From Phytobacter palmae (GTDB lineage: Bacteria > Pseudomonadota > Gammaproteobacteria > Enterobacterales > Enterobacteriaceae): a stretch of DNA of 64,000 nucleotides. Position 1 is the stretch's first letter. Every line of letters begins with the position of its first letter. A program made the position numbers and the translations under genes. The stretch covers positions 186,001 to 250,000 of the forward strand of contig FONB01000002.1 in the NCBI GenBank assembly GCA_900112785.1. Reading direction: 5' to 3'. The notes under the pieces are model-generated. The model did not search any database and was not told the origin of the DNA. It worked only from the letters and a program-made list of their open reading frames with translations. This document shows positions 35,196 to 44,522 of the stretch, piece after piece.

Positions 35196-36515
35196 TCACG
35201 CGACATTCATGTCCGCAACCACCACCCGGTTACGACCCTGTTTTTTCGCTGCATAGAGCGCAGTATCAGCTTTACCAATCAGCGCGCTGGCAATCATATG
35301 TTGCGGCTTGTCCTCTGAAAAGATGTTCTCGCAATCAAGCGTTGCCACACCAATGCTGATAGTTAAGAAACCCATCGGGCTTGCGGCATGCGGCAATTTC
35401 AGCGCATTGATTTGCTTGCGCAGACGCTCAGCAATCGATAACGCAGCCGACTTATTGGTATCCGGTAATATCGCCAGAAACTCTTCGCCACCATAGCGGC
35501 TGACATTAGCATCCGGGTGAACCAGCGAAGTGACCAACGCCTTCGCGACGATTTGCAGGCATTCATCCCCCGCCTGATGACCCTGGCTATCGTTATAAAG
35601 TTTAAAAAAGTCGATATCGACCAGGCAGATAGAGAGCGGAAAATGGCCATGATAAGAACGCGTGACCTCGGTCAGCAGGCACTCATCCATATATCGACGA
35701 TTAAACAATCCGGTCAGATGATCGTGTTGCGCATGACGTTGCAAAACCTGGTTCGCGCCGGCCAGTTTTTGTTCTGCCTGCCGACGTGCGGTGATATCCA
35801 CCCAGGTGATTGATAACCCCACAACATTACTGCTCGCATCCGTCACCGCAATAGACTGCGCATCGTAGCAGCGGTCATGCCAAATCATTTCCCGACGAGG
35901 GATGGCTTCCCCCATGTCCGCCAGCGCAAAGTCTTCTTCAAAGAGATGCCAGAATTCAGGCATATGCTGAGAAAGATAGCTCTCCGTAAGCTCATGCCCA
36001 TCATGGGTGAGCAGGTGGTTCATTGCTTTATTTGACATGACGAGCCGGCCAGAACGGTCAATCATGCACAACGCCACGGGGGTGGTGTCATAGATCGTTT
36101 CCAGTTGCAGAACACGTTCGCCGAGAGTGGAAATGTTGCGGTCCACACCACGGTAGCCTCGTAGTTCGCCGTGTTCGTCGAAAAGGGGAACGCCGCTGGT
36201 TTCCAGTACAACAATGCGCCCGTCGGCACGCCTGTTACGATTCACCAGACCTGAAAACGCCCTTTTCTCTTGCACGATCTCCATAAAGGCACGACCAACA
36301 CGTTCAGCTTCGCCGGGAGGCATAAAATCGAACGGCGTTTTACCAATCACTTCACCCGGCGGATAGCCGAGCAAGCTGGTGACCACATCGGAGGCCCATG
36401 TATAACGTCCTTGCGCATCCACTTCCCATACCCAATCCGAATTTTGATTTAATAAATCATACAGATGCTGCACATCCACATCCTGGAGAGGCAACGGCTT
36501 TTTTTTATCATTCAT
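35196..36515 (-). CDS. PAS-PAS-GGDEF diguanylate cyclase
   Basis: The start is taken at MNDKKKPLPL (about 439 residues; GCGGAAAA upstream); an ATG five codons earlier is possible. Two PAS domains follow (about 15-130: NSDWVWEVDAQGRYTWASDVVTSLLGY; about 140-265: TTPVALCMIDRSGRLVMSNKAM), then a GGDEF domain (about 280-439: HDHLTGLFNRRYMDE, LVDIDFFKLYNDSQGH, RYGGEEFLAILP). The position of the inhibitory RxxD reads VHPD, so feedback control is probably lost. No membrane segments, so it should sense a cytosolic signal. Confidence 0.87.
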   Translation of the reverse strand: MNDKKKPLPLQDVDVQHLYDLLNQNSDWVWEVDAQGRYTWASDVVTSLLGYPPGEVIGKTPFDFMPPGEAERVGRAFMEIVQEKRAFSGLVNRNRRADGRIVVLETSGVPLFDEHGELRGYRGVDRNISTLGERVLQLETIYDTTPVALCMIDRSGRLVMSNKAMNHLLTHDGHELTESYLSQHMPEFWHLFEEDFALADMGEAIPRREMIWHDRCYDAQSIAVTDASSNVVGLSITWVDITARRQAEQKLAGANQVLQRHAQHDHLTGLFNRRYMDECLLTEVTRSYHGHFPLSICLVDIDFFKLYNDSQGHQAGDECLQIVAKALVTSLVHPDANVSRYGGEEFLAILPDTNKSAALSIAERLRKQINALKLPHAASPMGFLTISIGVATLDCENIFSEDKPQHMIASALIGKADTALYAAKKQGRNRVVVADMNVA

Positions 36516-36560
36516 GAATGTTTTCCGCATGTCCCAAAACCGCCCGGACAGCAAAGGCAA

Positions 36561-36827
36561 AGTGGTGTTGACGCCTGACTACACGTTTCAGCGAAGCGCT
36601 GAATTATCTATTATTGATACAGTAAATGTTAACGTTTTACTAATTCACTGTAACGATAACAACGCAGAAAAAGCTGAAATACGCCCGTTCATCATATCCC
36701 CCTTCGACCTCCTTCAGACTGATGTAAAGCATTCGCTAAAAAAATAGAATGACATAACCTGTCAGCGCCCTGTGCATAATGGCTCAACTGCATGAAATTT
36801 TTGACTGCCCATTGGATGGAGTATGCA
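36561..36827. promoter_or_regulatory. upstream region between the GGDEF gene and mcrB-like gene
   Basis: The region holds both divergent promoters. An imperfect dyad at 36622-36640, GTAAATGTTAACGTTTTAC, could be an operator. Nothing else is recognisable. Confidence 0.4.
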
Positions 36828-38504
36828 ATGACTGTTACAGCAGAACAACGAGAACAAATACTGGCGGATTTTCACAGCAAATGGCCCCTTTCCGCCCTGC
36901 AAGACCTGACGCTGGAACAGTACATTTGTCTTGGTGATAAAAATACTCTGGCCTACTGGCTGGAGTTTGGTGAAGGTCGTTTTCTGGGTTCTATTAAAGG
37001 CGGTGATGCCTCGAAATTTGGCATATACGAGCGCAAAGCTCAGGCCAAAGGCGAGCGTGGCTTTATCTCATCTGATAACCGCTATTCCTGGAAAAATAAG
37101 TATGGCCACACGGCGCAAGAAGCCTTCTCGACAATCAAAGCACACATACTGACCATCGTTCAGGCAGCCAGGATGGGCGACACGGAAACTATCGAAAAAC
37201 TGGATTTTGAAGTTGCCTTAAAATGGAAGCTCGCTTTTCTCTATCAGAATCATGACGATCCTTGCGTATTGTCAATTTACAAACTGCAGGCATTACAGAG
37301 CTTACTCCCCGGAAACCGGTACCTTACACACGCTGACGCTTATCGCAAACTGCTTGCTGAACGAGGCAACAAACCGCTGATTCAATACGGTCTGGATCTG
37401 TGGAAAGAGAGTGAAACGGACAGGGATGACGACCGCCCGCAAAGTCTGGATGATATTACCGATGATGAGAGCGAGCGCGTTATCGACCGCCCCGTCGCCG
37501 CATTAAACCAGATCCTCTATGGCCCTCCGGGAACCGGTAAGACCTGGAACATGGTGAACCATGCACTGGCGATTCTCGATCCTGTGTTTCTCGATGCCCA
37601 TCGCGACGAGCGCCACCTGCTCAAAGCGCGTTTTGATGAGCTGGCAAATGAGGGAAGTATTGATTTTGTCACCTTTCACCAAAGTTTTAGCTACGAAGAT
37701 TTTGTCGAAGGCATTCGTGCGGACATTGCAGGTAACGGCACCGGATTGCAGTACCGTATTGAGGATGGCATTTTTAAAAAGGCCTGTCTCCGGGCGCAAA
37801 CGCTCCCTGCACAACCTCATGTCCTGATTATCGATGAAATCAACCGGGGAAACATTTCCCGCATCTTTGGTGAACTCATCACCCTGATTGAGCCCTCCAA
37901 ACGTCAGGGACAAAGCGAAGCGTTAGGCGTCACTCTGCCCTACTCGAAGAAACGTTTTAGCGTGCCAGGCAACCTGTATATCATCGGCACCATGAATACC
38001 GCCGACCGTTCGCTGTCCGGGCTGGATATTGCCCTGCGCCGCCGATTTACCTTCATTGAAATGCTCCCGCAACCGCAACTACTGGATGAGGTTGTTATTC
38101 ACCATGAAGAGGGAGACATTCACGCAGGCAAGCTGCTGCGCGTCATCAACCAGCGCATTGAAGTCTTGCTGGATCGTGACCACTGCCTGGGGCATGCGTA
38201 TTTTATGCCTCTGTTGGTCACACCCACTTTACCAATGCTGGCATCGATCTTCAAAAACCAGGTCCTTCCGTTGTTACAGGAGTACTTTTTTGAAGACTGG
38301 CAGCGCATTAACTGGGTGCTGAACGGTCATCATCCCGACAACATCACGCCACGCTTTATCTGCCCGCCTTCCGGCAGCCAGTCACTGGAAAAACTGTTTG
38401 GAAAAGAGGTTGCCGCGGAGCTCACTGACAGACGCTGGCAGTTTAACGATGCGGCCTTTATGTGCCTGGAGAGTTATCGTCTGATTCTCCGGGAGGCCGA
38501 GTGA
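36828..38504 (+). CDS. McrB-like AAA+ GTPase of a type IV restriction system
   Basis: The start at MTVTAEQREQ follows TGGAGTATGCA; 558 residues. Residues about 1-190 form an N-terminal domain unlike the DUF3578 5mC-binding domain of E. coli McrB; it may read a different DNA modification. The motor domain has Walker A GPPGTGKTWN (about residue 231), Walker B HVLIIDEINRGN, and the McrB-specific GTMNTADRSLSGLDIALRRRFTF. These enzymes use GTP to translocate and, with McrC, cut modified foreign DNA. It overlaps the next gene by GTGA. Confidence 0.87.
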   Translation: MTVTAEQREQILADFHSKWPLSALQDLTLEQYICLGDKNTLAYWLEFGEGRFLGSIKGGDASKFGIYERKAQAKGERGFISSDNRYSWKNKYGHTAQEAFSTIKAHILTIVQAARMGDTETIEKLDFEVALKWKLAFLYQNHDDPCVLSIYKLQALQSLLPGNRYLTHADAYRKLLAERGNKPLIQYGLDLWKESETDRDDDRPQSLDDITDDESERVIDRPVAALNQILYGPPGTGKTWNMVNHALAILDPVFLDAHRDERHLLKARFDELANEGSIDFVTFHQSFSYEDFVEGIRADIAGNGTGLQYRIEDGIFKKACLRAQTLPAQPHVLIIDEINRGNISRIFGELITLIEPSKRQGQSEALGVTLPYSKKRFSVPGNLYIIGTMNTADRSLSGLDIALRRRFTFIEMLPQPQLLDEVVIHHEEGDIHAGKLLRVINQRIEVLLDRDHCLGHAYFMPLLVTPTLPMLASIFKNQVLPLLQEYFFEDWQRINWVLNGHHPDNITPRFICPPSGSQSLEKLFGKEVAAELTDRRWQFNDAAFMCLESYRLILREAE

Positions 38505-39850
38505 AGCAAAAGTGGATAACGGTTCGCGAGCATGCGCGCCTGACCACCTCGGATGTGCAGGACACCCTCGATCGCGCGCAAATTAGTGCCAGCGCCTTCG
38601 ACTGGCTGTGTCAATTGCAGGCCGGGGTCAGTAAGCAAGGCGCCAGACTGGTGGAAGTGGAAGATCGCCGCTGGCTCCGGCTGGATGGCTATGTCGGCAT
38701 TATTCATACCCCGTGTGGCACGGATATTGAAATTTTGCCCAAGCATTTTAACGAGGAAGACTCACCACAAAGCAGTCGGGCGCTGCTGTGCAAGCTTATC
38801 GCCTCTGCGCTCGATCTGCCCTATCGGGAAACCGGGTCGGCAGATCTGCAACTGTTTCGTTTTCCACTCACCGAGTGGATCATGCGCCAGTTTTTACTTG
38901 CGCTTGACCGGCTACTCAAACGTGGATTGCGATTTGATTACCAGATGGTTGAGGAAGAACAGCCGTATCTGCGGGGCCAACTGGATATGGCCAGACAGAT
39001 GCGACAGCCTCCAGGACGTGAGCACCGCTTTCATCAGCGCCACGCCCTGTTTTTACCGGACCGACCGGAAAACCGTCTGCTGCGTCTGGCACTGGATAAA
39101 GTGTGCCAGCATGCCAGGGAAGCCGATAACTGGCGGCTGGGGCATGAACTGCGCGTCATCATGCATGAGATTCCGCCCAGCCGACAGGTGCGACTCGATT
39201 TCTGCAACTGGCGTAATGACCGCCTGCTCGCCCATTACCAGCCCGTCCGTCCGTGGTGCGAGCTGATACTTGGCGAGCATATGCCGCTGGCGATTCAGGG
39301 GCGGTCGAAGGGAATCAGCCTGCTCTTTCCAATGGAACGACTGTTTGAACAGCATGTTGCGCGCTCGCTCAAACAACAACTTCCCCCAACCGCACATCTG
39401 CGTTCCCAGGTGGCGAGTAGATACCTCTGTACCCATGACGGCGACGATATGTTCAGGCTGAAACCCGACTTGTTACTTGAGCACGATGGAGAGAAATGGC
39501 TGCTGGATACCAAATGGAAGCGTCTGGATGGCGGAGCACGCGACAATAAATATGACCTTGCACAGCAGGATTTCTATCAGATGCTGGCATACGGGCATAA
39601 ATACCTCAACGGCAAGGGGGAAATGGTGCTGATTTACCCTAAAACACGGGATTTCCCCGCCCCGTTAAAGCCCTTTGTCTTCTCACCTGAACTGATACTC
39701 CATGTCTGGCCATACGATCTGGAGAGCGACAAACTCGTGGCTTCGGCGGTCCATTCACTGCCGCTCCTTATCCCGCCGAATGGCAGTCTCGCACTGATAA
39801 ATAACGGCGCTGAGACAACAAAGGTTGATGCGGCCGAGGGGACAACTTAA
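38501..39850 (+). CDS. McrC-like endonuclease subunit
   Basis: The start is a GTG overlapping the mcrB-like stop (GTGA), with GGGAGG six bases upstream; 449 residues. An N-terminal McrB-interacting part, including the conserved LRGQLDMARQM around residue 163, is followed by a PD-(D/E)xK nuclease core: LKPDLLLEHDGEKWLLDTKWKRLD (about 320-343) with the catalytic Asp, Asp and Lys. It lacks activity on its own in known systems and cleaves when bound to the McrB ring. A weak hairpin follows at 39879. Confidence 0.87.
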   Translation: MKQKWITVREHARLTTSDVQDTLDRAQISASAFDWLCQLQAGVSKQGARLVEVEDRRWLRLDGYVGIIHTPCGTDIEILPKHFNEEDSPQSSRALLCKLIASALDLPYRETGSADLQLFRFPLTEWIMRQFLLALDRLLKRGLRFDYQMVEEEQPYLRGQLDMARQMRQPPGREHRFHQRHALFLPDRPENRLLRLALDKVCQHAREADNWRLGHELRVIMHEIPPSRQVRLDFCNWRNDRLLAHYQPVRPWCELILGEHMPLAIQGRSKGISLLFPMERLFEQHVARSLKQQLPPTAHLRSQVASRYLCTHDGDDMFRLKPDLLLEHDGEKWLLDTKWKRLDGGARDNKYDLAQQDFYQMLAYGHKYLNGKGEMVLIYPKTRDFPAPLKPFVFSPELILHVWPYDLESDKLVASAVHSLPLLIPPNGSLALINNGAETTKVDAAEGTT

Positions 39851-39878
39851 GTACTCACTTCCCCTGATACGCATGCGA

Positions 39879-39893
39879 GGGGCTATTCGCCCC
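39879..39893 (+). terminator. possible weak terminator after the mcrC-like gene
   Basis: GGGGC-tattc-GCCCC followed by CCGGTTTATTTATT. The T tract is interrupted, so the call is tentative. Confidence 0.4.
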
Positions 39894-39898
39894 CCGGT

Positions 39899-41350
39899 TT
39901 ATTTATTCGGCTTCTGTGAGACATTTCGCCCCGCCCCGGCCTCAAGGCGAGTCATGTCATACAGTCCGACAGCCGTGATAAGCGCAATAATCACAAACCC
40001 CAGCTTAAAGGCCATCCCCTGAATATCATCGTATCCCAGCTGGTCGGTGATGAGTGCGCCGGCACGAATACTTAGCGCGCCCAGTGTTACCCCGAGGCCA
40101 TTAGCCAGTTGCAGCGAGGTACTAAAAAGCGTATTCGCAGAGCTCATCTCTGTCTGTGGCACCTCGGCAAATGCCAGCGAACTGATTCCGGTAAACTGCA
40201 TTGAGCGGCTCAGTCCTCCGATAAATAACAGTGTGAGGGTAAGCATGTGCGGTGAACTCGGCGCTAAAAAGGCGCAGAAAAACAGTGACAGTACGCAGAC
40301 AATCCCGTTGCCAATCAGTAGTTTTTTAAAACCAAAACGGCGAATCAGCGGCGTCGTAGCAGGTTTCATCGCCAGATTACCGGCAAACACCGCCAGCACC
40401 AGCGACCCGGACTCAAAGGCGCTCATCCCAAACCCTACCTGAAACATCAGGGGCAACATAAACGGCGCGGAGCTAATAGTGGCGCGCAGAATAAACCCGC
40501 CGCGCATAGTAATGCGAAAGGAAGGCACTGACAGCGAACTCAGGCCGATCAATGGCGCACGAGCACAACGCAAATGATAAATACTCCACGCCAGCGCCAG
40601 CAGCCCAATGACGAGCGTCGCGGCGGCGCTGACTATACTCACATGCTGCTGACTCAACATCTCAAGCCCTGCCACCAGGCATAGCATGGTAAGCCCGGTT
40701 GCAATAAAACCGACCACATCGAACGGGCGTTTTTCGTCAGCGGACAGCCCCGGCATCATCCTGAGGGCCAGAACAATCGCCACCAGGCCCAGCGGCACAT
40801 TGAGAAAAAAGATCCAGTGCCAGCTCGCATACGTAGTAATAAAGCCACCCAGCGGCGGGCCAATAATTGGCGCGACCAGTGCGGGCCAGGTCAACGTAGC
40901 GATGGCTTTAATCAATTGTTCTTTTGGCGTGGTTCGCAAGACGACAAGACGCCCCACCGGCACCATCATCGCGCCGCCCACCCCTTGCAGGACGCGCATC
41001 AGCACAAATCCGGTGACATTATTTGTCAGGCCGCAAAACAGAGACGCCACGGTGAAAATTAACAACGCCAGGCTAAAAACCGTCCGCGCGCCAAAACGTT
41101 CCGCGACCCAGCCGCTGGCCGGAATCAGCATCGCCAGCGTCAGCAAATAGGCACTAATACCGATATTCAAATCGATGGCAGAAACGCCAAAGGCTTTCGC
41201 CATGTCCGGCAGGGCAGTCGCGATCACCGTGCCATCCAGAAACTCCATAAAAAACGCGCTGGCAACCAGCAACGCCAACCCGGAAATTCGCCCGGAACCG
41301 CTCACGTTTTCCCGTGGCGTTTGCGTCCGGGTTGTCTCAGAGGAGGCCAT
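39899..41350 (-). CDS. DHA2-family MFS multidrug exporter (14 TM)
   Basis: A 483-residue membrane protein with about fourteen hydrophobic segments. It carries FLDGTVIATALPDMAKAFG (motif D1), GWVAERFGARTVF (motif A) and the antiporter motif C region LTWPALVAPIIGPPLGGFI. The DHA2 group (MdtD, EmrB and QacA relatives) pumps drugs or metabolites out in exchange for protons. No membrane-fusion partner lies nearby, so it works alone in the inner membrane. It diverges from the two-component system at 41654, whose promoter region it shares. Confidence 0.88.
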   Translation of the reverse strand: MASSETTRTQTPRENVSGSGRISGLALLVASAFFMEFLDGTVIATALPDMAKAFGVSAIDLNIGISAYLLTLAMLIPASGWVAERFGARTVFSLALLIFTVASLFCGLTNNVTGFVLMRVLQGVGGAMMVPVGRLVVLRTTPKEQLIKAIATLTWPALVAPIIGPPLGGFITTYASWHWIFFLNVPLGLVAIVLALRMMPGLSADEKRPFDVVGFIATGLTMLCLVAGLEMLSQQHVSIVSAAATLVIGLLALAWSIYHLRCARAPLIGLSSLSVPSFRITMRGGFILRATISSAPFMLPLMFQVGFGMSAFESGSLVLAVFAGNLAMKPATTPLIRRFGFKKLLIGNGIVCVLSLFFCAFLAPSSPHMLTLTLLFIGGLSRSMQFTGISSLAFAEVPQTEMSSANTLFSTSLQLANGLGVTLGALSIRAGALITDQLGYDDIQGMAFKLGFVIIALITAVGLYDMTRLEAGAGRNVSQKPNK

Positions 41351-41552
41351 AACGTGCCCTCAGCATAGATGACATCTCCTGCCGGGGAGATGTCTGACAA
41401 GAATGGAAAAGTTGTTATACCAAAAATACCTGACATCGGGTAATTCAATTTCCTCCTGATTGTCCGTAGATTGATATTTTGCAATTTATCGCAGTCCGTC
41501 CTCGTCGGTATGGACCTTGTCGCCACTTCTCGCCGCTCTCTTCTGGCGCAAG

Positions 41553-41579
41553 CTGACAAAAATGTCAGTAAAATGTCAG
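41553..41579. promoter_or_regulatory. CTGACA/TGTCAG repeats, likely response-regulator box
   Basis: CTGACA-AAAA-TGTCAG (41553-41568) is a perfect dyad, and a further TGTCAG (41574-41579) follows one turn later. It lies 75 bp before the response-regulator gene. OmpR-family regulators bind such direct and inverted repeats, and similar TGTCAG elements recur upstream of the DUF1471 gene at 44100-44220. Confidence 0.5.
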
Positions 41580-41653
41580 CCAGCTGTTGGCAAGAACACG
41601 ATAAAATCGCTTTCGTCATCACATTTGTCCGTCGTGACAAAGGAAGAGCTGCC

Positions 41654-42346
41654 ATGCGACTTCTGCTGGTTGAAGATGAGGAAAAAACCTCGTCATATAT
41701 TTATCGTGCGCTCAGCGAACTGGGTTTTACCGTTGACGTCGCCGCCAGCGGTACCGAAGGATTGCATCTGGCGGTTGAATTTGACTATGACGCCGTCATC
41801 CTCGACGTCATGTTGCCAGGCCTTGACGGTTACAGCGTATTAAAAGGGCTACGCGCCAGTAAAAATACGCCGGTGCTGATGCTTTCTGCCCGTGGTTCCG
41901 TCGATGAACGGGTTAAAGGGCTACGCCAGGGGGCGGATGATTATCTGCCCAAACCGTTTTCCCTCATTGAGCTGGTCGCCCGCATTCAGGCATTGCTGCG
42001 TCGTCGCTCCAGCGATGGTGCTGACACCACGCAGTTGCAGATCCACGACTTACATCTCGACCTGCTGGCCCGCCGCGTTACACGCGCCGGAGACCGCCTT
42101 GAACTGACGGCCAAAGAGTTTGCCCTGCTGAGCCTGCTCGCCCGCCATAAAGGTGAAATCCTCTCCAAAATGATGATTGCGGAACAGGTGTGGGATATGA
42201 ATTTTGATAGTGATGCTAATGTGGTGGAGGTGGCGATAAAACGCCTGCGAGCCAAAGTAGATGCCCCCTACCCCGTTAAACTGCTGCATACCGTCCGGGG
42301 CATGGGATATGTCCTTGAAACTCGGCCCGAGAGCCCCGCTAAATAG
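41654..42346 (+). CDS. OmpR-family response regulator (Cus/Qse-like)
   Basis: The start at [10 protein letters not shown] follows AAGGAAGAG; 230 residues. Receiver domain 1-118 with acidic pocket E7/D8, phospho-acceptor Asp51 ([12 protein letters not shown]), Thr/Ser (MLSARGS) and Lys in YLPKPFS. The DNA-binding wing domain (about 130-225) has [22 protein letters not shown] and the final VRGMGYVLE. It is followed ten bases later by its kinase gene. CusR/PcoR-type regulators look most similar, but no copper genes are present here. Confidence 0.88.
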   Translation: MRLLLVEDEEKTSSYIYRALSELGFTVDVAASGTEGLHLAVEFDYDAVILDVMLPGLDGYSVLKGLRASKNTPVLMLSARGSVDERVKGLRQGADDYLPKPFSLIELVARIQALLRRRSSDGADTTQLQIHDLHLDLLARRVTRAGDRLELTAKEFALLSLLARHKGEILSKMMIAEQVWDMNFDSDANVVEVAIKRLRAKVDAPYPVKLLHTVRGMGYVLETRPESPAK

Positions 42347-42355
42347 AGTCAGTCT

Positions 42356-43804
42356 ATGCTCAAACGTTCGATTTCAGGACGCCTTGCATTAATGTTTGCC
42401 CTCGCCTCAGTACTGATCGTCTCAGCGATTGGTTTTCTGCTGCGCAGTACCCTGCATGAATCCTTGCAAAAACAGATGTACAACGAGCTGCTGTTCAGAG
42501 AGTCCCTGATGGAGCCGTGGCTACTTTCCCGCACCACCCTGCACAGCTGGCAAATGTTACCCACTAAGCTCGCCGACATGGCCACTGCGGAAGGCGGGCG
42601 CGTCAAATACTGGGTTCTCAGTGATGATCCCCGCTTTCAGGTGGGGGGTGAGCCACCGCAAGGGGTCAACTGGTCGACGCTTGCCGACGGATTTAGCGAA
42701 GCGCCGGGGGCCACAAAAGAGTCCTGTTCACTCTTTATCCTCGTTAAGTTAATTCCGGCAAGCGGCGAACGCCCGGCAATTCGCTATGTGATTGCTATTG
42801 ATTCCACCCCTTATATGGGCACGCTGGAGGAGTTCACCCGCACGCTGTTACTGATTACCGCCCTCGGGGTGATGCTGGTTGCCGTGCTGGGTTTTATGAT
42901 TGCGAGGTTTGGTATGCGTCCGGTGAATACCATGAGCGAACAGGCGCACAAACTTGCCCCTGGCGATCACGGTCAGCGCCTCGATACCACAACCCTTCCC
43001 GATGAGCTGCAAACGCTGGCGGAAGCTTTCAACGGCGTGCTGGAACGGCAAGAAGTGGCCTGGCGGCAACTGGAAAGTTTCAACGCTGACGTCGCCCACG
43101 AGCTGCGCACGCCGTTGACTAACCTGATAGGTCAGACACAGTTGGGGTTATCCCGCGAACGCTCCATCAGTGAGCTGGAAGATTTACTGGAATCCAATCT
43201 GGAAGAGCTGGCGCGTATGACATCGATTGTCAATGACATGCTGTTTCTGTCCCACGCACAGGCCGGGGAACATGCCACCCAGCTTACCGAAGTCTCGCTA
43301 CGTGAGGAGGCATGGAAGACTGCCGATTATGTCGAACCCTCATTTGCCGGGAAAAACCTCGCCGTCAATGTACAAGGCGATGTTATTGCCTGTATCGACC
43401 GTCGACTCTTCCACCGTTCTCTGGCAAACCTTCTGGAAAACGGGGCTCGCCATGCGAAGCCGAATACCGCCATAACCGTTTCCATTCGCCAGCGGCATGA
43501 GCATGCGATCATTGCCGTCGCCAACGTCGGTGAGCCGATCGCCGCAGAGCATCTGGATCGCCTGTTTGAGCGGTTTTACCGTATCGACTCGTCACGCACG
43601 CGCAGCGATACACATCATGGTCTGGGGTTATCCATTGTTCGCGCAGTCGCGCTGATGCATCGTGGAGATGTGTTTGTTCGTAGTGAAAACGGCATCAATA
43701 CATTTGGTCTGTCACTGGCGATCGGTAAAACAGATGCACATGAGCATACTGCTGCGGGTGACCAATCGGCGACCGATGAGCAGACACAATTCAAAAATGC
43801 CTGA
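42356..43804 (+). CDS. membrane sensor histidine kinase partner of the OmpR-type regulator
   Basis: A 482-residue kinase with two membrane helices (about 10-31 and 162-183) enclosing a periplasmic sensor of about 130 residues. Then come a HAMP domain, a HisKA box with the phospho-His near residue 248 (NADVAHELRTPLTN) and the HATPase with LANLLENGARHA (N box) and HGLGLSIVRAVA (G box). The layout and length are those of CusS/heavy-metal kinases (IrlR family). The ribosome site is weak (AGAG). The tail of about 25 residues after the ATPase is hydrophilic and not conserved. A bidirectional terminator follows. Confidence 0.87.
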   Translation: MLKRSISGRLALMFALASVLIVSAIGFLLRSTLHESLQKQMYNELLFRESLMEPWLLSRTTLHSWQMLPTKLADMATAEGGRVKYWVLSDDPRFQVGGEPPQGVNWSTLADGFSEAPGATKESCSLFILVKLIPASGERPAIRYVIAIDSTPYMGTLEEFTRTLLLITALGVMLVAVLGFMIARFGMRPVNTMSEQAHKLAPGDHGQRLDTTTLPDELQTLAEAFNGVLERQEVAWRQLESFNADVAHELRTPLTNLIGQTQLGLSRERSISELEDLLESNLEELARMTSIVNDMLFLSHAQAGEHATQLTEVSLREEAWKTADYVEPSFAGKNLAVNVQGDVIACIDRRLFHRSLANLLENGARHAKPNTAITVSIRQRHEHAIIAVANVGEPIAAEHLDRLFERFYRIDSSRTRSDTHHGLGLSIVRAVALMHRGDVFVRSENGINTFGLSLAIGKTDAHEHTAAGDQSATDEQTQFKNA

Positions 43805-43816
43805 ACAGAAAGAAAA

Positions 43817-43843
43817 CAGGAGGCTAAACCTCCTGCTTTTCGG
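43817..43843. terminator. bidirectional terminator between kinase and DUF1471 gene
   Basis: CAGGAGG-ctaaa-CCTCCTG with T-rich tracts on both strands (CTTTT on plus, TTTTC on minus). Confidence 0.75.
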
Positions 43844-43844
43844 T

Positions 43845-44099
43845 TTATTTGTAGATTACCGCCACGCCGTGCATCTGGTTTTCGCCACCGGCCGCTACGA
43901 TGCGGTAGGCACCAGCCCCCGCCTCCTCCGCTTTTTGTGCCAGCTCTTCATGCAAATCTGACAGCGTGGTCGCGCCCGACGCCGAGACCGACCCCATTTT
44001 TTGCAGACCGCTACCGGATTCTACGGGCACCGCCGCCAGCGCACCGGCAGAAAACAGGCCAACAATCATTGCGGTTATAATGCCTTTCGTCATCTTCAT
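43845..44099 (-). CDS. DUF1471 (YdgH/BhsA/McbA-like) small periplasmic stress protein
   Basis: An 84-residue protein: signal peptide (residues 1-22, ending GALA), then the DUF1471 domain with VSASGATTLSDLHEELAQKAEEAGAGAYRIVAAGG and the final HGVAVIYK. Enterics encode many such proteins, induced by copper, acid, chlorine or biofilm signals. It is convergent with the sensor kinase, and its upstream region contains several TGTCAG-type motifs like those in front of the response regulator, so it may be a target of that system. Confidence 0.88.
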   Translation of the reverse strand: MKMTKGIITAMIVGLFSAGALAAVPVESGSGLQKMGSVSASGATTLSDLHEELAQKAEEAGAGAYRIVAAGGENQMHGVAVIYK

Positions 44100-44522
44100 A
44101 TATTTACCTCATAAAGAGAAAAGTCAGGAATATCCGCTGACATGAATCATTTTAGAAAGCCTGGCTGTCATTATGCTGACGCATAAATAACAGATGTGTC
44201 AGATAACAAAAATATACATTTATTTTAATTTATCCTTTAAATATTCTTATTAGCCAGCCTGTTCCTCAAACTTTCAAATACGAAGTAAACAAAAATTATA
44301 AGCCAGTATTTCAGCAAGTTAATCAACAGCCCGTCTAACCTCGCCGCCAGCCACCTTGTTCACAAACCTGTCAGGAATGTCATTTTCACGTCACGCTAAC
44401 GACAGCTACGATGACGTAAACTCCGCTTTCAGTGGTAATACATCGGGCAATTATGTTGCGCATTATTCGGCACACCAAAATAGACACAGCGCATTCATAT
44501 TTAGCAAAGAGGGGCATATATT
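44100..44522. promoter_or_regulatory. divergent regulatory region, DUF1471 / AraC-type activator
   Basis: About 420 bp. Repeated TGTCA/TGACA elements appear near 44132, 44168, 44178, 44197 and 44370; they resemble the box at 41553. The centre is AT-rich. No gene is recognised; a frame starting at 44356 has no protein features. Confidence 0.45.

Noticed and set aside
36828-39850. McrBC genes as part of a mobile island
   Set aside because: No integrase, transposase, tRNA-flanking repeat or clear composition break could be seen at the borders.
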